Positions 9,201 to 19,462 of a DNA stretch of 64,000 bases are shown here, piece after piece. The notes beneath the pieces were generated by a model. That model saw nothing but the letters and a program-made list of their open reading frames with translations, ran no database searches and had not been told where the DNA came from. Within the stretch, counting starts at the first letter, position 1. Every line of letters starts with the position of its first letter. Source of the DNA: Sthenelais limicola (Eukaryota; Annelida; Polychaeta; Phyllodocida; Sigalionidae); the NCBI GenBank assembly GCA_942159475.1, contig OW804094.1:17357708-17421707 (forward strand), given 5' to 3'. The translations under genes were made by a program, and so were the position numbers.

Positions 9201-11345
9201 TTTACAAAATAATAAACTAAAACATGTTTTATTAAGGAAAATATAATCAAATCCGGAATAAAAACCAAATGATGATTTTTAAGTTTGCTGTAGTTATTTA
9301 CAATAGAAGTAGAACCAATGTTTCGGTGGCAATTACATCTTCATTAAAAATAAAACATGAAACTTTCCAGAATGGAAAGATAGGGTCTTGTGTTATGGGA
9401 ATATGTATTTATAACACATATGGATATTGATATTAGAGCACTGACAAATAGTCCATGCTGAACATGACATGTTCTCCACCATATGTTAACCCCCAAGTCC
9501 CAGAGATTACCCTTTCAATTTCTAAGTCCAAGAGATTAAGCTCTGTTCTATTCCCAGCTTCCTTAGAGGAATATAGTAGTAGTCTAGCCTGTAGACTATA
9601 TCTCGTAGCTCAAAATTCAAGACATAAGTCGGTAGTGGTGTTCGAATGAAAGTGATTCTCTACCAGCTAAATGCTGGGCTCTTATTGTAACTGTAGCTCA
9701 GCTATTCAGAGAAAGGTACAATAGGTATATGTGATAAATGACTCTTTACTACTCAGCATCCCATGTACACTGACTACTACGAAGCTATACCCTTAGGGTC
9801 TACTGATTTATACGTGGACAATGCCACATCACAGAATCAAAATTCAAAATGGCGGCTATGCAAATCCCCTATTAACGAATATGTTTTTCTAGGGATTTGA
9901 CCTGGAGGAGGATGAGGCGTTACCAGCAGAGTACGAGGAGTTGGTTTGGTGGCTGATGCCCCAGGCGGCCTTGATGCACCTCAGGGCGCCCTCTGTCAAG
10001 TACCTGGCGAAACGCGATGACAAGCTGCCCATCATGGTGCGTAGGAATACACTGATGAGAGTGAGAACTAAGTTCCTGGATGTCATGGAGAACATGGGCT
10101 ACAGCACAGGTTAGTATTAATTAGTCCGCGCTCAGAGTAATTCATGCATTGTTCTTCAAAAAAGTGTTAGACAGACCGAAAGACTCCAAAGTTACTATAT
10201 TATAGAATTGTCTCTGTAAAAGTATTCCTTGCATGTATAGGGTTCCCCATAGAAAAAATTCCCTGAGAAAGTGTTCCCAAAATGCATCTCCCCAAGTAGC
10301 ATCTAAATAATCTTGTCAAATCTTCCATGGATAATTTGTGACAACTACAAAACCTGTTTTCTATTAAATGTTGAAACCTTTCCCCAAAAGTATCTCCTCT
10401 GAATACATATACCATACAGCCATGCTGTATTAGAGGTGCAATAAACGGGGTGCAATAAAGAATATTCCTTCTGTACGAGTCTTTTCTTGTAACCTTTGCA
10501 TACTTTATGGCGATTCATAGTCAAAAAGTTTACTTTTTAATAGATAGTAAATGGAACTCAGCCCATTGCATCTTGACCGATAGTTTTCAATTGCCGCCTC
10601 CTTGTTGCATTCTTTCTCTATGAATCCTGCCCGAGCAGATTCTCAGATTGCCTTTAACTCTTCTTTCATCAATTTGAAGAAGTTTGGTAGATAAATCAAT
10701 GGGTATCATCCGATATAAGATAAAAAAAAAGAGGGGGGGTGCCAAAGAAGAAATGTCATGTGTTACAGGGAAATGAGTTGATAAAAATGGATTTTGAGAT
10801 ATCATCATATTTGAAAAGATGAGATCAATCCGATTCCAATGATAGTAAACATTAAGGGCGTGTAATAAGTATTTCTATATTTTGATATTCTTATTTTTGA
10901 AAAAAAAGTTTGCAATATTTATGGGTGGAAATTTAATAGTAAACTCGTTAAATATACTCCATAGGATGATCTTAGAAATGCACTGATATAACAAATAAAC
11001 TGTCTTGAAATTTGGTATACATGTATTCATACAACCACAAGGACTGGACACTCCAAAATTAAAAATATTCCAACAAAGAGATCTTGTAAATAAAACAATT
11101 TGAATAATATCAATTTTGCGACCCGTGACTCATTTTCCTGAAACACATCACAAATAATCATGCCGTGTTCAAATTCTTTGTTGACAGATGGTCTGCGGAA
11201 CCCCACATTCCACGGTGCATTCCAGGTGCATAAAGAAGAAGAGGAGGAGGAGGAGAAGGAGGAGGAGGAGGAACAAACAAGACAAGATCTAGAGGAAAAG
11301 AAGGAAGGAAAGTCTACAGATAACTGTACTTCTTGTCCAGCATAG
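201..11345 (+). CDS. Class V aminotransferase / cysteine-desulfurase-like protein, 3' part, 10 exons
   Basis: Exons read as 201-274, 2132-2178, 3766-3970, 4904-4968, 5866-5898, 6601-6712, 7747-7896, 8430-8483, 9893-10109 and 11188-11345 (stop TAG); every junction is GT/AG and the phases match. Peptide landmarks in order: EGGTPAIIESIRAGLAFQLK, ERAFKVWRKNRNLQILGG, HHNFISTLLNDLYGIQ, ARGGCACAGPYAV, KPGFARLNFPYF, THGWKLLPL, VWWLMPQAALMHLRAP, then a Glu-rich tail ending NCTSCPA. This is the C-terminal part of PLP-dependent fold-type I enzymes of the SufS/NifS-like class V family. The second Cys of GGCACAGP aligns with the catalytic Cys loop (RxGxxCA) of cysteine desulfurases. The PLP-lysine exons lie left of the window. 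Exon 7 could end at 7848 instead of 7896; both keep frame and both donors are weak. An AATAAA at 11716 is a possible poly(A) signal. The substrate is not known from sequence; the family call is firm, the reaction is inference. Confidence 0.88.
262..834 (+). repeat. 49-bp tandem array repeating an exon end and its splice donor, 12 units
   Basis: The motif GCAGGTAATAT recurs at 271, 320, 369, 418, 467, 516, 565, 614, 663, 712, 761 and 810, exactly 49 bp apart. The first is the real donor of exon 201-274. Each later unit restates about 15 exonic bases (TTCCARCTCAAGCAG) plus about 34 intronic bases. Units 5-10 alternate between two subtypes, giving a 98-bp higher-order repeat. Confidence 0.95.
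836..882. mobile_element. Family C terminal fragment
   Basis: GTGTGATGTGTTACAGCAAA followed by ATGAGTCACAAGTCGCAAA matches the end of family C (full copy at 56543-56952). Only about 47 bp remain, directly after the 49-bp array. Confidence 0.6.
1016..1252 (+). mobile_element. Family A MITE, complete
   Basis: About 240 bp with terminal inverted repeats of about 29 bp (TGGGTCAGATTTTCAGAAAA at one end, its complement at the other), flanked by TA. The interior has no coding capacity. This orientation, with TTGGTTAGGTTGAACTG inside, is called + below. Confidence 0.9.
1373..1510 (+). mobile_element. tRNA-derived SINE
   Basis: AAGTGGTCAAAAGCG resembles an A box, and GGTTCGAACC at 1433-1442 is a B box; the segment between resembles a Leu/Ser-type tRNA body (GCGCTGGACTC). 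The downstream tail is unrelated to tRNA. It lies in an intron. Confidence 0.6.
1895..1998 (+). mobile_element. Family A MITE, left part with deletion
   Basis: Starts with an intact TGGGTCAGATTTTCAG end, then jumps from the TAGTCAATG region to AACTTTATTTT, and the right end is missing. Confidence 0.7.
2515..2834 (+). mobile_element. Family B MITE
   Basis: About 320-345 bp, ends TAGGGGA and TCCCCTA with subterminal TTGCATAGCCGCCATTTTGA on one side and CATGCGCAGTG on the other. No ORF. Nine copies or fragments occur in the window. Confidence 0.85.
2895..3123 (-). mobile_element. Family A MITE, complete, diverged left end
   Basis: Reverse orientation. The left end is degraded (GGAGTCACCAGAAAATGTAC) and the right end reads GAAGATCCGACCCA. 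Another A copy follows 35 bp later. Confidence 0.8.
3158..3747 (-). mobile_element. Family A MITE split by a nested family B element
   Basis: The left portion is 3158-3375 and the right end 3719-3747. Removing 3376-3718 restores GTCAATTGTACATTTTCTG exactly. The right end stops 18 bp before the exon at 3766 and supplies CTGAC 24 nt before the acceptor AG. Confidence 0.88.
3376..3718 (-). mobile_element. Family B MITE nested inside family A
   Basis: A complete reverse-orientation copy, TAGGGGAGTGGCATG to GCAAATCCCCTA, sits between GTCAA and TTGTAC of the host element. Confidence 0.88.
3990..4352. mobile_element. Family D inverted-repeat element
   Basis: Ends are AATAGGTGTGTTTCCGATTTA and the complement GATAAATCGGAAACACACCT. 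The interior is C-rich and T-rich. It starts 20 bp after exon 3766-3970. A second copy lies at 16015-16362. Confidence 0.8.
4353..4441 (-). mobile_element. Family A fragment
   Basis: One terminus (TGGCTCAGATTTTCAG) and about 70 bp of interior directly abut the family D element. Confidence 0.65.
4537..4668. mobile_element. Family J fold-back element
   Basis: Starts AGAATGGAACTCGCGGC and ends GCCGCTCGTTCCATTCTCT, with arms pairing around a short G-rich centre. A related copy lies at 44060-44170. Confidence 0.65.
4676..4830. mobile_element. Family C fragment
   Basis: Carries the segment CTTGAAATTTGGTGCATGTA, then GAGATCTTATGGACAAAAA and GACTTGTGACTCATT, as in the complete copies. Confidence 0.65.
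5195..5320. mobile_element. SINE/LINE 3'-tail fragment
   Basis: A simple (AATTC)n run is followed by a T-rich stretch and CAGGTCTTCCAACGGGTTCC. The AGGTCTTCCA motif recurs near 13090, 29760, 41125 and 45055, marking a dispersed retroelement tail. Confidence 0.45.
5321..5865. other. Intron sequence without recognised features
   Basis: AT-rich intron between the exons at 4904 and 5866. No ORF, inverted repeat or family member was recognised here. Confidence 0.5.
6341..6577 (+). mobile_element. Family A MITE ending 23 bp before an acceptor
   Basis: Complete copy. Its right end CTGACCC plus the TA target gives both CTGAC (branch A at 6573) and CCTAAT (6579), 27 and 21 nt before the AG at 6600. 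Confidence 0.88.
6770..7009 (+). mobile_element. Family A MITE
   Basis: Complete; it begins 58 bp after exon 6601-6712. The right end is diverged (CTGAAAACTTGAGCCC). Two family A copies therefore bracket this exon in the same orientation. Confidence 0.85.
7193..7610 (+). repeat. 11-bp minisatellite, about 38 units
   Basis: Repeats of ACTCATGGTTC, ACTCATGGTGC and ACTCATGGAGC, with a few ATGAGTGC phase breaks. Because 11 is not a multiple of 3, every forward frame reads the same His/Ser/Trp/Thr-rich period. It lies in an intron, so translation is not expected. Confidence 0.95.
8484..9369. other. Intron with simple repeat, otherwise unassigned
   Basis: An (AATTC)n run at 8491-8515 begins 8 bp after exon 8430-8483, followed by a retroelement-like T-rich tail. 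The remainder is AT-rich with no recognised element. Confidence 0.4.
9370..9478 (-). mobile_element. Family B MITE, part 1 of an interrupted copy
   Basis: Matches the family B middle (GGATATTGATATTAGAGCA, then TGCTGAACATGACATGTT). The copy breaks at about 9478. Confidence 0.6.
9828..9873 (-). mobile_element. Family B MITE, part 2, ending 19 bp before an exon
   Basis: CAAAATGGCGGCTATGCAAA followed by TCCCCTA is the family B terminus. It ends just upstream of the exon at 9893. About 350 bp of unrelated DNA separate it from part 1. Confidence 0.65.
10422..10462. repeat. GGTGCAATAAA retroelement-tail motif
   Basis: GAGGTGCAATAAACGGGGTGC carries two GGTGCAATAAA-type motifs. A similar GAGGTGCTATAAGTGGGGTG occurs at 43913. 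Probably a dispersed retroelement 3' end. Confidence 0.35.
10754..11152. mobile_element. Family C element, complete
   Basis: About 400 bp with short imperfect inverted ends: TGTCATGTGTTACAGGGAAA and TTTCCTGAAACACATCACA. It ends 35 bp upstream of the last exon of the aminotransferase gene. Confidence 0.75.
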
Positions 11346-11348
11346 ACT

Positions 11349-11553
11349 AAGCAGTCTAGGCCCAAAGTCGAGAAAGTCCCTTCAAATGAAGGGAACCGCC
11401 TCGCCTCAAACCACAAAGTGCCATTATAATTCCATTAAGACCGCAAGATATCATTATATTCCCATTAAAACGCCGAGTCCTAGGCCAGGAAACCGATTAG
11501 CGAAGTAGACTGACATACCATTCTTATCTGATCTGTGGGTTTGGACCTAGAGT
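11349..11553 (+). mobile_element. Family L element
   Basis: Runs from CAGTCTAGGCCCAAAGT to TTTGGACCTAGAGTG, ends inverted over about 12 bp. It starts 4 bp after the stop codon, so it lies in the presumed 3' UTR. Other copies at 35461-35672 and 49520-49720. Confidence 0.75.
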
Positions 11554-11780
11554 GTAAGCTTCCAAAGTTGAATTTATGGCGATCAGAAAATATCTGTTCC
11601 AACTCATTTTGAACGTTTGTTTATAGAAATGTCATTTACATGACTATCTTTTATATTCAATATAATTCAATTTTTCATTTTATAATGAATGAATAGAACA
11701 ATAACACAAGATGGAAATAAAATAACCCCTAGGTACTTCATGGTATTGCCATTGCAGTGCTCTTGTATGTGTACAGCAAA

Positions 11781-12127
11781 TAGGGGAGTTGCATGTGTCA
11801 CTGCGCATGTCTGTTACAGTGCATGCTGGGATGGATTTTGATGAAATCTGCCATACAAATATTTGGCAACATTTTTATCGGAAATTGCAAGAATGTTTTT
11901 GCCAATATTTTATCCTTTTATGAATGATCTATGAAAACCAAATGCATGATGGGAAAGATGGGATCTTGTGTTTTGAAAACATGTATAGCACATGGATATT
12001 GAGATAAGAGCATTAATGAATATTCCATGCTGAACATGGCATGTTTTCTGAAGCTTTTATACTGTACCCTTAGTCCCATAATTCCATGGGAATCGAGATT
12101 GAACATGGCGGCTATGCAAGTCCCCTA
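11781..12127 (-). mobile_element. Family B MITE, complete
   Basis: TAGGGGAGTTGCATG to GCAAGTCCCCTA with full-length interior. Confidence 0.88.
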
Positions 12128-12461
12128 TTCGCATCAACTGTTTTTGTATTTGTAAACAAGTCTTTTTGTATTTGTCAAAGATTGTAATGAATTAGTGCAC
12201 CAAAACGCAATAAGTTTGGGGCTGATATCTCAAGGAAGTGTTAAATCTGCTTGTAAGGGTTTATGTTGTAAATGTTGGCTCAAGCATGCATTATATATCT
12301 ATAAAGGACCAGGTGGCAAGTGTCCTTATAAATGCCCGAGAATGCATGTTTATTCATTTCATTATAGGACTGAGGCCATAGGCCAAAGTTGCATAACCTA
12401 ACAATGGTCAACGTGGTAGACAAGGCCTAAACATATTCTAAGCAATATTGGTACACTCGCT

Positions 12462-12779
12462 ATACATAGATTACACTGACGTCACGGCCCTCGCCATGTC
12501 TGGGGTCTAGTTAGATGCCTATGTATGCTGCGATACTTGAAAATACCGTTTTCTGGCTGTTTTAACCTTTACCAGTTTTAATCTGCCTCAACAATACCTT
12601 CATAATAGGTTAGATAATCTGCCTTTAGTGTAGTATTACCCAAGTATCTACTCTTGTGAGGTTTATCAACTTTGTTTTGATAACCGCGCCGTAGACGGCA
12701 AGGGTAGCCTTGACCCGAGAGATGGTGGCCAGTAGGGTTCCCCAGCCAGTCGGGTGACGTCATGTGAAATCTATGTATA
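12462..12779. mobile_element. Family G MITE with TGACGTCA in both ends
   Basis: Ends ATACATAGATTACACTGACG and TGACGTCATGTGAAATCTATG are inverted. TGACGTCA occurs at 12477-12484 and 12755-12762. The closest relative is at 51074-51390. Confidence 0.85.
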
Positions 12780-13029
12780 ATCAGCATTCATAATGCCAGT
12801 TGGCTATATCTAGTCATTTTAACATTGGTATGAAACTTTACATAAATATCAATCAATCTTGCTTAGAACATAATCAAGGGGGTCAGGCAATGCAGAGGTG
12901 AGTTCACCTCCTTCAAACAATAGCTAGATATAATTAATAAAATGAGGGTTCATCAATGCATTATTTTTTTAATATTTATTCATTGTACTTGCTGTGGTGA
13001 TTATTATGTTATTATTATTATTATTGTTA

Positions 13030-13125
13030 TTAGATTGATTTATTTACAAGTATGTATGACAAAAAGACGCGCATCTGAACTCAGTTCAGGTCTTCCAGTG
13101 TTCTATGGAGATTGACTAGTATAGG
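13030..13125. mobile_element. Retroelement 3'-tail fragment
   Basis: Contains CAGGTCTTCCAGTGTTC and an A/T-rich tail similar to the fragment near 5200. Confidence 0.35.
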
Positions 13126-13136
13126 CTATGATGCAC

Positions 13137-13350
13137 AGGGTGGTCTCTACTGGCTGCGGTAAGCTCTGTGGTAAGCTCTGCGGTAAGCTTTGCGATGGTG
13201 CTGTGATGGTGAGAAGTGGCAAGGTCCTGCCTACATGGCCAGTGAACCATGAAGGCATGACCTCGTCATTCCTCTCCACCTACAGAACCAGCATAACACC
13301 GTCACAATGATTACCGCAGAGCTTACCACAGTCAGAGAAGACCACCCTTT
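13137..13350. mobile_element. Family E fold-back element
   Basis: Ends GGGTGGTCTCTACTGGCTGC and AGAAGACCACCC are inverted, and inner arms CGGTAAGCTCT and AGAGCTTACC pair again. This is one of four copies. Confidence 0.8.
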
Positions 13351-13416
13351 AGGAAAGTGTAAAAAGTTGTATTTAAGACAATGAGAAAATATGACTGAAC
13401 GTTTTACAGTGAACTG

Positions 13417-14124
13417 ACAGTTTTATAATGTTTAATGTATACACTCTAGCAAGTGTTTATTGAAGTATATAATGTTTAATGTATACACACTAGCAAGTGT
13501 TTATTACATTATATAATGTTTAATGTATACACACTAGCAAGTGTTTATTACATTATATAATGTTTAATGTATACACTCTAGCAAGTGTTTATTACATTAT
13601 ATAATGTTTAATGTATACACACTAGCAAGAGTTTATTACATTATATAATGTTTAATGTATACACACTAGCAAGTGTTTATTACATTATATAATGTTTAAT
13701 GTATACACACTAGTAAGTGTTTATTACATTATATAATGTTTAATGTATACACACTAGCAAGTGTTTATTACATTATATAATGTTTAATGTATACACACTA
13801 GCAAGTGTTTATTACATTATATAATGTTTAATGTATACACACTAGCAAGTGTTTATTACATTATATAATGTTTAATGTATATACACTAGCAAGTGTTTAT
13901 TACATTATATAATGTTTAATGTATACACTCTAGTAAGTGTTTATTACATTATATAATGTTTCATGTATACACACTAGCAAGTGTTTATTACATTATATAA
14001 TGTTTAATGTATACACACTAGCAAGTGTTTATTAAAATATATAATGTTTCATGTATACACATTAGCAAGTGTTTATTAAAATATATAATGTTTAATGTAT
14101 ACACACTAGCAAGTGTTTATTACA
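13417..14124 (+). repeat. 44-bp tandem repeat, about 16 units
   Basis: The unit is TATATAATGTTTAATGTATA plus CACACTAGCAAGTGTTTATTACAT. Only scattered substitutions separate units. ACACTAGCAAGTGT inside each unit can form a 5-bp stem. Confidence 0.95.
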
Positions 14125-14779
14125 ATTGGTTTCAAAGGACTTTGAATTTGAACACAACCTAGCAGTCCTTGCCATGTGCTCGTGGTTTGGGCATACGTTT
14201 CCCAATAGGGAGCAACTCCATTGAAATATTATATCATTATGAATATACAAAATAGAGGCCATTTATTAAAAGTATTTTACTGCTTTTACTTCATATTGTC
14301 TTATTGATATCATTTTACAATGACATGAACAGTGGTAAATTAATGTCCAGTGTTCATTCACTAAATATATAGACAAAATTGACTGACATAGCACCTGACG
14401 AAATTGCATAGCCCAGGAGAGATAACCACCTCATACACTGCCAGAATTCAATTTTGTATTTATTATACCTCCCCCCGATGTTTTTGGTGAGAAAATAGTG
14501 AAAATTCAATGGACAATAAGCTCTGTTCACCACACTGCGTTGTTTACTTTGCGGAAAGTTTCTCACTTCCAGTCCCCTCACTCATTTTTGGGTCTATTTT
14601 TCTATTCAAATACGCTATAAATTCGCAATTTCACAGCTGCTTATTATTATAATTATTATTATATCATTACATATGATGTATAACAAGTCTTTTTTCCGGG
14701 AAAATAATTATTTAAATGCGAACATAAGGACGTGAGCATGGGCCTATTTTTTTCCATGAAATTCCGCCAAAGGTAAATA

Positions 14780-15016
14780 TGAGTCAGATCGTCAGAAAAT
14801 GTACAATTCATCTTCCTCAGTCCTCTCAAATAACCAAAATTTAAGACAAAACTCAAATTTAGTATTCAGTTTACCATAACCAAACAAGTCTTTGCAATCA
14901 AGGCAATGCCAAATATACTCAGATATATCTAATATTTATCATTTTTCAGTCCAATATAGTAGAATTTACTAAATGTGTTGAGCTGCTGATTGTCCATTTT
15001 CTGACGATCTGACCCT
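14780..15016 (-). mobile_element. Family A MITE, complete
   Basis: Both ends carry the CGTCAG / CTGACG variant (TCAGATCGTCAG and CTGACGATCTGACCC), a pair of matching changes that keeps the inverted repeat intact. Confidence 0.85.
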
Positions 15017-15123
15017 TATGATATGTAAAAATCTCCCCGAGGGTGATAGGATTTTCCAAGGCTGTAGCCCATGGCTTTCCATACCGACCCGCCAAGAGGT
15101 ATAATAAATAAAGTTATCACACC

Positions 15124-15922
15124 ATGTGTGATGTGTCAGAGGAAAATGAGTCACAAGTTGCACACAAATAAATTTTGAGATATAAGCACATTTGAAAAGA
15201 TGAGATCATGCCGATTCTAATGATAGTAAACATTAGGACAGCTAATAAGTTGTTTTATATCTACGTTTGAAATTTTAATTTTTGAAGAAAATAGTTTGGG
15301 ATATCTCTGGGTGGACTATTACTGGTAAAGTAGGCCTAGCTAAGTAATACAATATACTCTGTAGGATGAGCTTCGAAATCCATAGATATTGTTGTCGCCG
15401 TCATTACTTCACTAATACATAAGGAGAAAGCCATTGAGTTCTCTGTGGAATATCATTCTACTTAGTTCGGACAAATGGACGAGTGGACGAACGGACGAGT
15501 GGACGACCTGCATAGTCTAACAATTACAACAATAAGAGATGAATCTTGGTCTCAGCTAGTAGCCCATTTATTGAAGTATCTTGAAAGGTAGATGTGGACT
15601 GCTTGATGCCTGGGCTGCAACTGCCCTTACCCTAAAATCTCACCCCTATTTATACCCCCCAGAGATCCGTCCTCACTCACAATGTGAGACGTTACCCTGC
15701 CCCCTGGTGGCGGACGAATGTACCCTATACATCATCCGTCCGTCCCAGTCCGTCCCACACTACAACAATATATTTAATACACGATCTTGAAATTTGGTAT
15801 ATGTATTCATACGACTTGGAGCATTAGACACTCCAAAAATGAGAACATTCCTATACAGAGATCTTGTGGACAAAAAATATTGATTTTGCGACTTGTGACT
15901 CATTTCCCTGAAACACATTACA
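15124..15922. mobile_element. Family C element split by another element
   Basis: Left half 15124-15388 (TGTGATGTGTCAGAGGAAAA) and right half 15772-15922 (to TTTCCCTGAAACACATTACA) together make a full copy around an insertion. Confidence 0.75.
15389..15771. mobile_element. Element nested in family C, short inverted ends
   Basis: Begins ATTGTTGT and ends ACAACAAT. The left part is rich in GGACGAGTGGACGA motifs and the right in CCGTCCGTCCCAGTCCGTCC. No protein is recognised. Confidence 0.5.
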
Positions 15923-16014
15923 TATTAGGTTATTAGTAAAACCATAATACCGTAGTTGCATGAAACAATTACAGCGAGTTCTTACGATAATTATGTCCTA
16001 AATGAGGTTAGGCC

Positions 16015-16362
16015 CCCCAAAAAATAGGTGCGTTTCCGATTTATCTGGCTGAAATCTAGGTTGGGGGGAAACATTTTTTTTTATTTTTTTTTAGGAAACC
16101 ACCTCCCAGGAACTGAAAAAATATCTATTTCACAAGAATAGTTGTTTTAAACAAGGGAAATGCTTTTTGACAGTTCCGGATTAGAAAAACCTGTTTTCCT
16201 GCTTTAATTAGCTTTTTTTTGTCCCAAAAAAAGAGAAAAAAGTGAAGTATGGTAAAAACTTGGTATGGTCAAAAAAAGATTTTAGGTGGGGGAAGGTTTT
16301 TCTAGGTAGGGGTAGGGGTGGGGGTGGGGGATAAATCGGAAACACGCGTAATTTTGTTGGCC
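16015..16362. mobile_element. Family D inverted-repeat element
   Basis: AATAGGTGCGTTTCCGATTTA to GATAAATCGGAAACACGCGT. Its interior is the reverse complement of the 3990 copy. Confidence 0.8.
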
Positions 16363-16370
16363 TTATTTTT

Positions 16371-17405
16371 TATTGGGGATCATCAGGTCCTGGTAAATGT
16401 GGGAAACAGAAAGGCCAAACACAATAATTTCGTCAACGAAGCTATTTATTCTAGTTTCCGACACTGTACATGAATATTTACAATTATGTGGTAACCAAGA
16501 AGTAACCATAGCAACTGACGTCATACTTTGTTTGTTGCCATGGTTACCATAACAACTTAAATCTCGGTGATATTTTTAAAATTTTTACATTTGACAACTG
16601 CCACCCCACACATACGTCCTACTATAGACCACTGACACATGTCACGGCCGACATTTTTAAAAAGACAAATATTTTCTTTTTTTCTTCCTCTTAGTCTGTC
16701 AGATAAATGATAAAAAAATCTCACTCTTTCTTCAATATATTACACATTTGTTCAAAGGTGACTTTAGTTCAAAAGTATTGGTTAAATTGAAAGGGTTAGA
16801 AGTTGTGACTTAAATCGTTAAAATGTGATATGCATCACATATATGCATGGTTTTTAATCACGTTTTAGTCATATATATTAAGGAAAAGGTTTCTAGAATT
16901 GCTCCAAGCGAGAAAAAGGGAGATTAGTTTGACTAAAGTTGCAAATGAGAGACTTTTGGTAAATCTTGTTAATCGCAAGTTGTCGCAGTCAATAGTTCTG
17001 TTGCTTGGTTGTCTCACCTGATCGCAAGCTATCGCTTGTACTTGCAACTTAGTCGCAGAGTCATACAGGAAGATGGAAGTAAAATACCGATTTTTACAAG
17101 CAACCGCTTAATGTCGCCTACACAAAAACTCATTTAGGGGCCATATCAAATTAATGTCACGCACTTCGCGAAATTTCGACCACCCGTACCCAAGCCCTCA
17201 CCGGCTTCTGTTATAATTTCCCTGCTTCAAAGTTTTCGCATAAATTTCATACAAGAATTTTGAAGTGGACCTTTACCTGTGCCAAAACTCTAATATTGGG
17301 TTTCTGATGATGTAGATGTCCCTTTATTCCCTTTGTTCAAAATGAATGACGTTACCTTAATACAAACCAATTCTTGTTGCACTTAAGGACAGAGGTAAAA
17401 GGAAC
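16371..17405. other. Intergenic DNA, nothing recognised
   Basis: About 1 kb of AT-rich sequence between repeats. The GTTGCCATGGTTACCATAAC segment at 16534 is palindromic over CCATGG. No gene signal was found. Confidence 0.4.
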
Positions 17406-17642
17406 TGGGTCAGATATTCAGAAAATGTACAATTGGCAGCTATACACATTTAGGAAATTTTGCTAAATTAGGCTGAAAAATGATGAATACCGGGTATTTC
17501 TGAGTATATTTGGTGTCGCGTTGATTTATAGTAATGTTTTGCTATGTTTAAGTGCATTTTGAAGCTAATTTCTGTCTTAAATGCGAGTTATTTGAGAGAA
17601 TTAGTGAAGGCGAATTGTACATTTTCTAAAGATCTGACCCAA
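17406..17642 (+). mobile_element. Family A MITE, complete
   Basis: TGGGTCAGATATTCAG to AAAGATCTGACCCA. Confidence 0.87.
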
Positions 17643-17717
17643 CTATACCTGATCCCAGACTCCCTAATTTCAGATAAAGGCAGTACAAGATGCAACTCCC
17701 ACTATTGCTGGTAGAGA

Positions 17718-17955
17718 TGGATCAGATTTTCAGAAAATGTACAATTAGCAGCTGTACACATTTAGTAAATTAGGCTAAATAAGGCTGCAATTTGGTCAAT
17801 ACTAGGTAAATTTGAGTATATTTGGCATTGCATTGATTCTAGCAATCTGTTTGGTTAGGTTGAACTGTATTTGAACTTTATTTTCGTCTGAAATTTGGGG
17901 TTTTTGGCGAGGATTGGTGAAGGTGAATTGTACATTTTCTGAAAATCTGACCCAG
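17718..17955 (+). mobile_element. Family A MITE, complete
   Basis: Same orientation as, and only 76 bp from, the previous copy. The interiors differ clearly, so these are separate insertions rather than a tandem duplication. Confidence 0.87.
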
Positions 17956-18677
17956 ATTGACATCCCAGAGCGCATGAATAAGTTGACGCACAAAATACAC
18001 CAAGTTGAAGCTCGTCAACACAGATTGAAACCCATTTCTTTAATACAAAGATTCATTTCAATGAAACAATATTGGGTAGTATATGATCCCCCACAATGAC
18101 AATAAAGTATTTCCTGGGTATAAAGAATGCCAACCTTCACGTCACATTTTTTAAATAGTCTAAGTTATGACATAAAATATGGCTTAGAAATAAGTTCTGG
18201 GGTATGCAAATGGCATTTTAAAGAGAATGCGAGTATTTACAACAAGAAAACCTTTGATGTTATGCTACAAACATGGAAGCATCCATCCACTTAACTGAGT
18301 CCACTTACAACAGGTCTACTTGAATAACGACAGGGATAACTTAGCACACTGATAGAGAGGTTATCATTTGTTCGATGAGAGGCATTCATAGCCAACGATT
18401 GGGTTCCTTTTGGGCACATTATACCCTTGTAGATGGACTGGAAAAGCCATAATGGCTCGCTTGAGGAATTTGGTCAGATTTAGTTGATAATCGAATAATC
18501 TTGGACAGTTCCCGTATAAACTGATGTAATAATTTGTTGACTAAATGAATTAGAAGCCTCTCCTCCCAGCCCTGAGGCGTTAGACCACACAGTGGCTTTG
18601 GGCTTTCAGTCACTCGGGCTCGTTTTCCTTGCTAATTTACCATGATGTATTATACATACGAACCAGATCTTGAATAT
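17956..18677. other. Intergenic DNA, nothing recognised
   Basis: No inverted repeat, tandem repeat or plausible exon recognised; short ORFs only. Confidence 0.4.
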
Positions 18678-18912
18678 AGGTCAGATTTTCAGAAAATGTA
18701 CAATTAGCAGCTCTACACATTTGGGAAATTCTCCTAAATTAGGCTGAAAATGATGAATACCTGGTATATCTGAGTATATTTGGTATCGCATTGATTTGAA
18801 GTATCAGTTCTGTTATGTTAAACTGCATTTTGAAGCATATTTTTGTCTTAAATGTGGGTTATTTGAGAGGATTGGTGAAGGCGAATTGTACATTTTCTGA
18901 AAATCTGACCCA
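18678..18912 (+). mobile_element. Family A MITE, complete
   Basis: TAGGTCAGATTTTCAG to CTGAAAATCTGACCCA, belonging to the AAGTATCASTTCTGTTATG interior subtype. Confidence 0.88.
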
Positions 18913-19232
18913 TATATTGGTTTCTCTAGAGGTACAAATGTTTGTGTACAATTTTTCTTGATTATGAAGAAAGGGAATTTGAATAAATAGAAAAGAATTA
19001 CATGTGAGGCTTAGTAAATGGACTCCAGTTATCCATGGATTCTCTCACATTCAGTTATACATGCCAAATTATGCCAAAAAAGTGTGGCAAATTAGACTCA
19101 GAAGCTTATCCAAGGTTGTTTGCGGCCAAGCAATCGTGTGCGACCAACATATAAACAAAATAGCAAATCAAGGACAAGAAAAAGAAGTAAATGATCATTA
19201 ACATTAATCAGTAGTAGCCAGATAGAGATAGC

Positions 19233-19462
19233 TAAAGGGTGGTCTCCACTGGCTGCGGTAAGCTCCGCGGTAAGTTCTGCGGTAAGCTCTGCTCTAAGCC
19301 TAGCGATGGTGCTGTGGTGGTGAAGAAGTGGCGAGGTCCTCTCTACATGGTTCACTGACCATGTAGGCAGGACCTCCTCATTCCTCTCCACCTACACAAC
19401 CAGCACAAACCATCGCAAGACTTACCGCAGAGCTTACCGCAGCCAGTGGAGACCACCCTTAA
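19233..19462. mobile_element. Family E fold-back element, TTAA-like flanks
   Basis: TAAAGGGTGGTCTCCACTGG to CAGTGGAGACCACCCTTAA. Centre arms GGTCCTCTCTACATGG and CATGTAGGCAGGACC form an inner hairpin. Confidence 0.85.
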
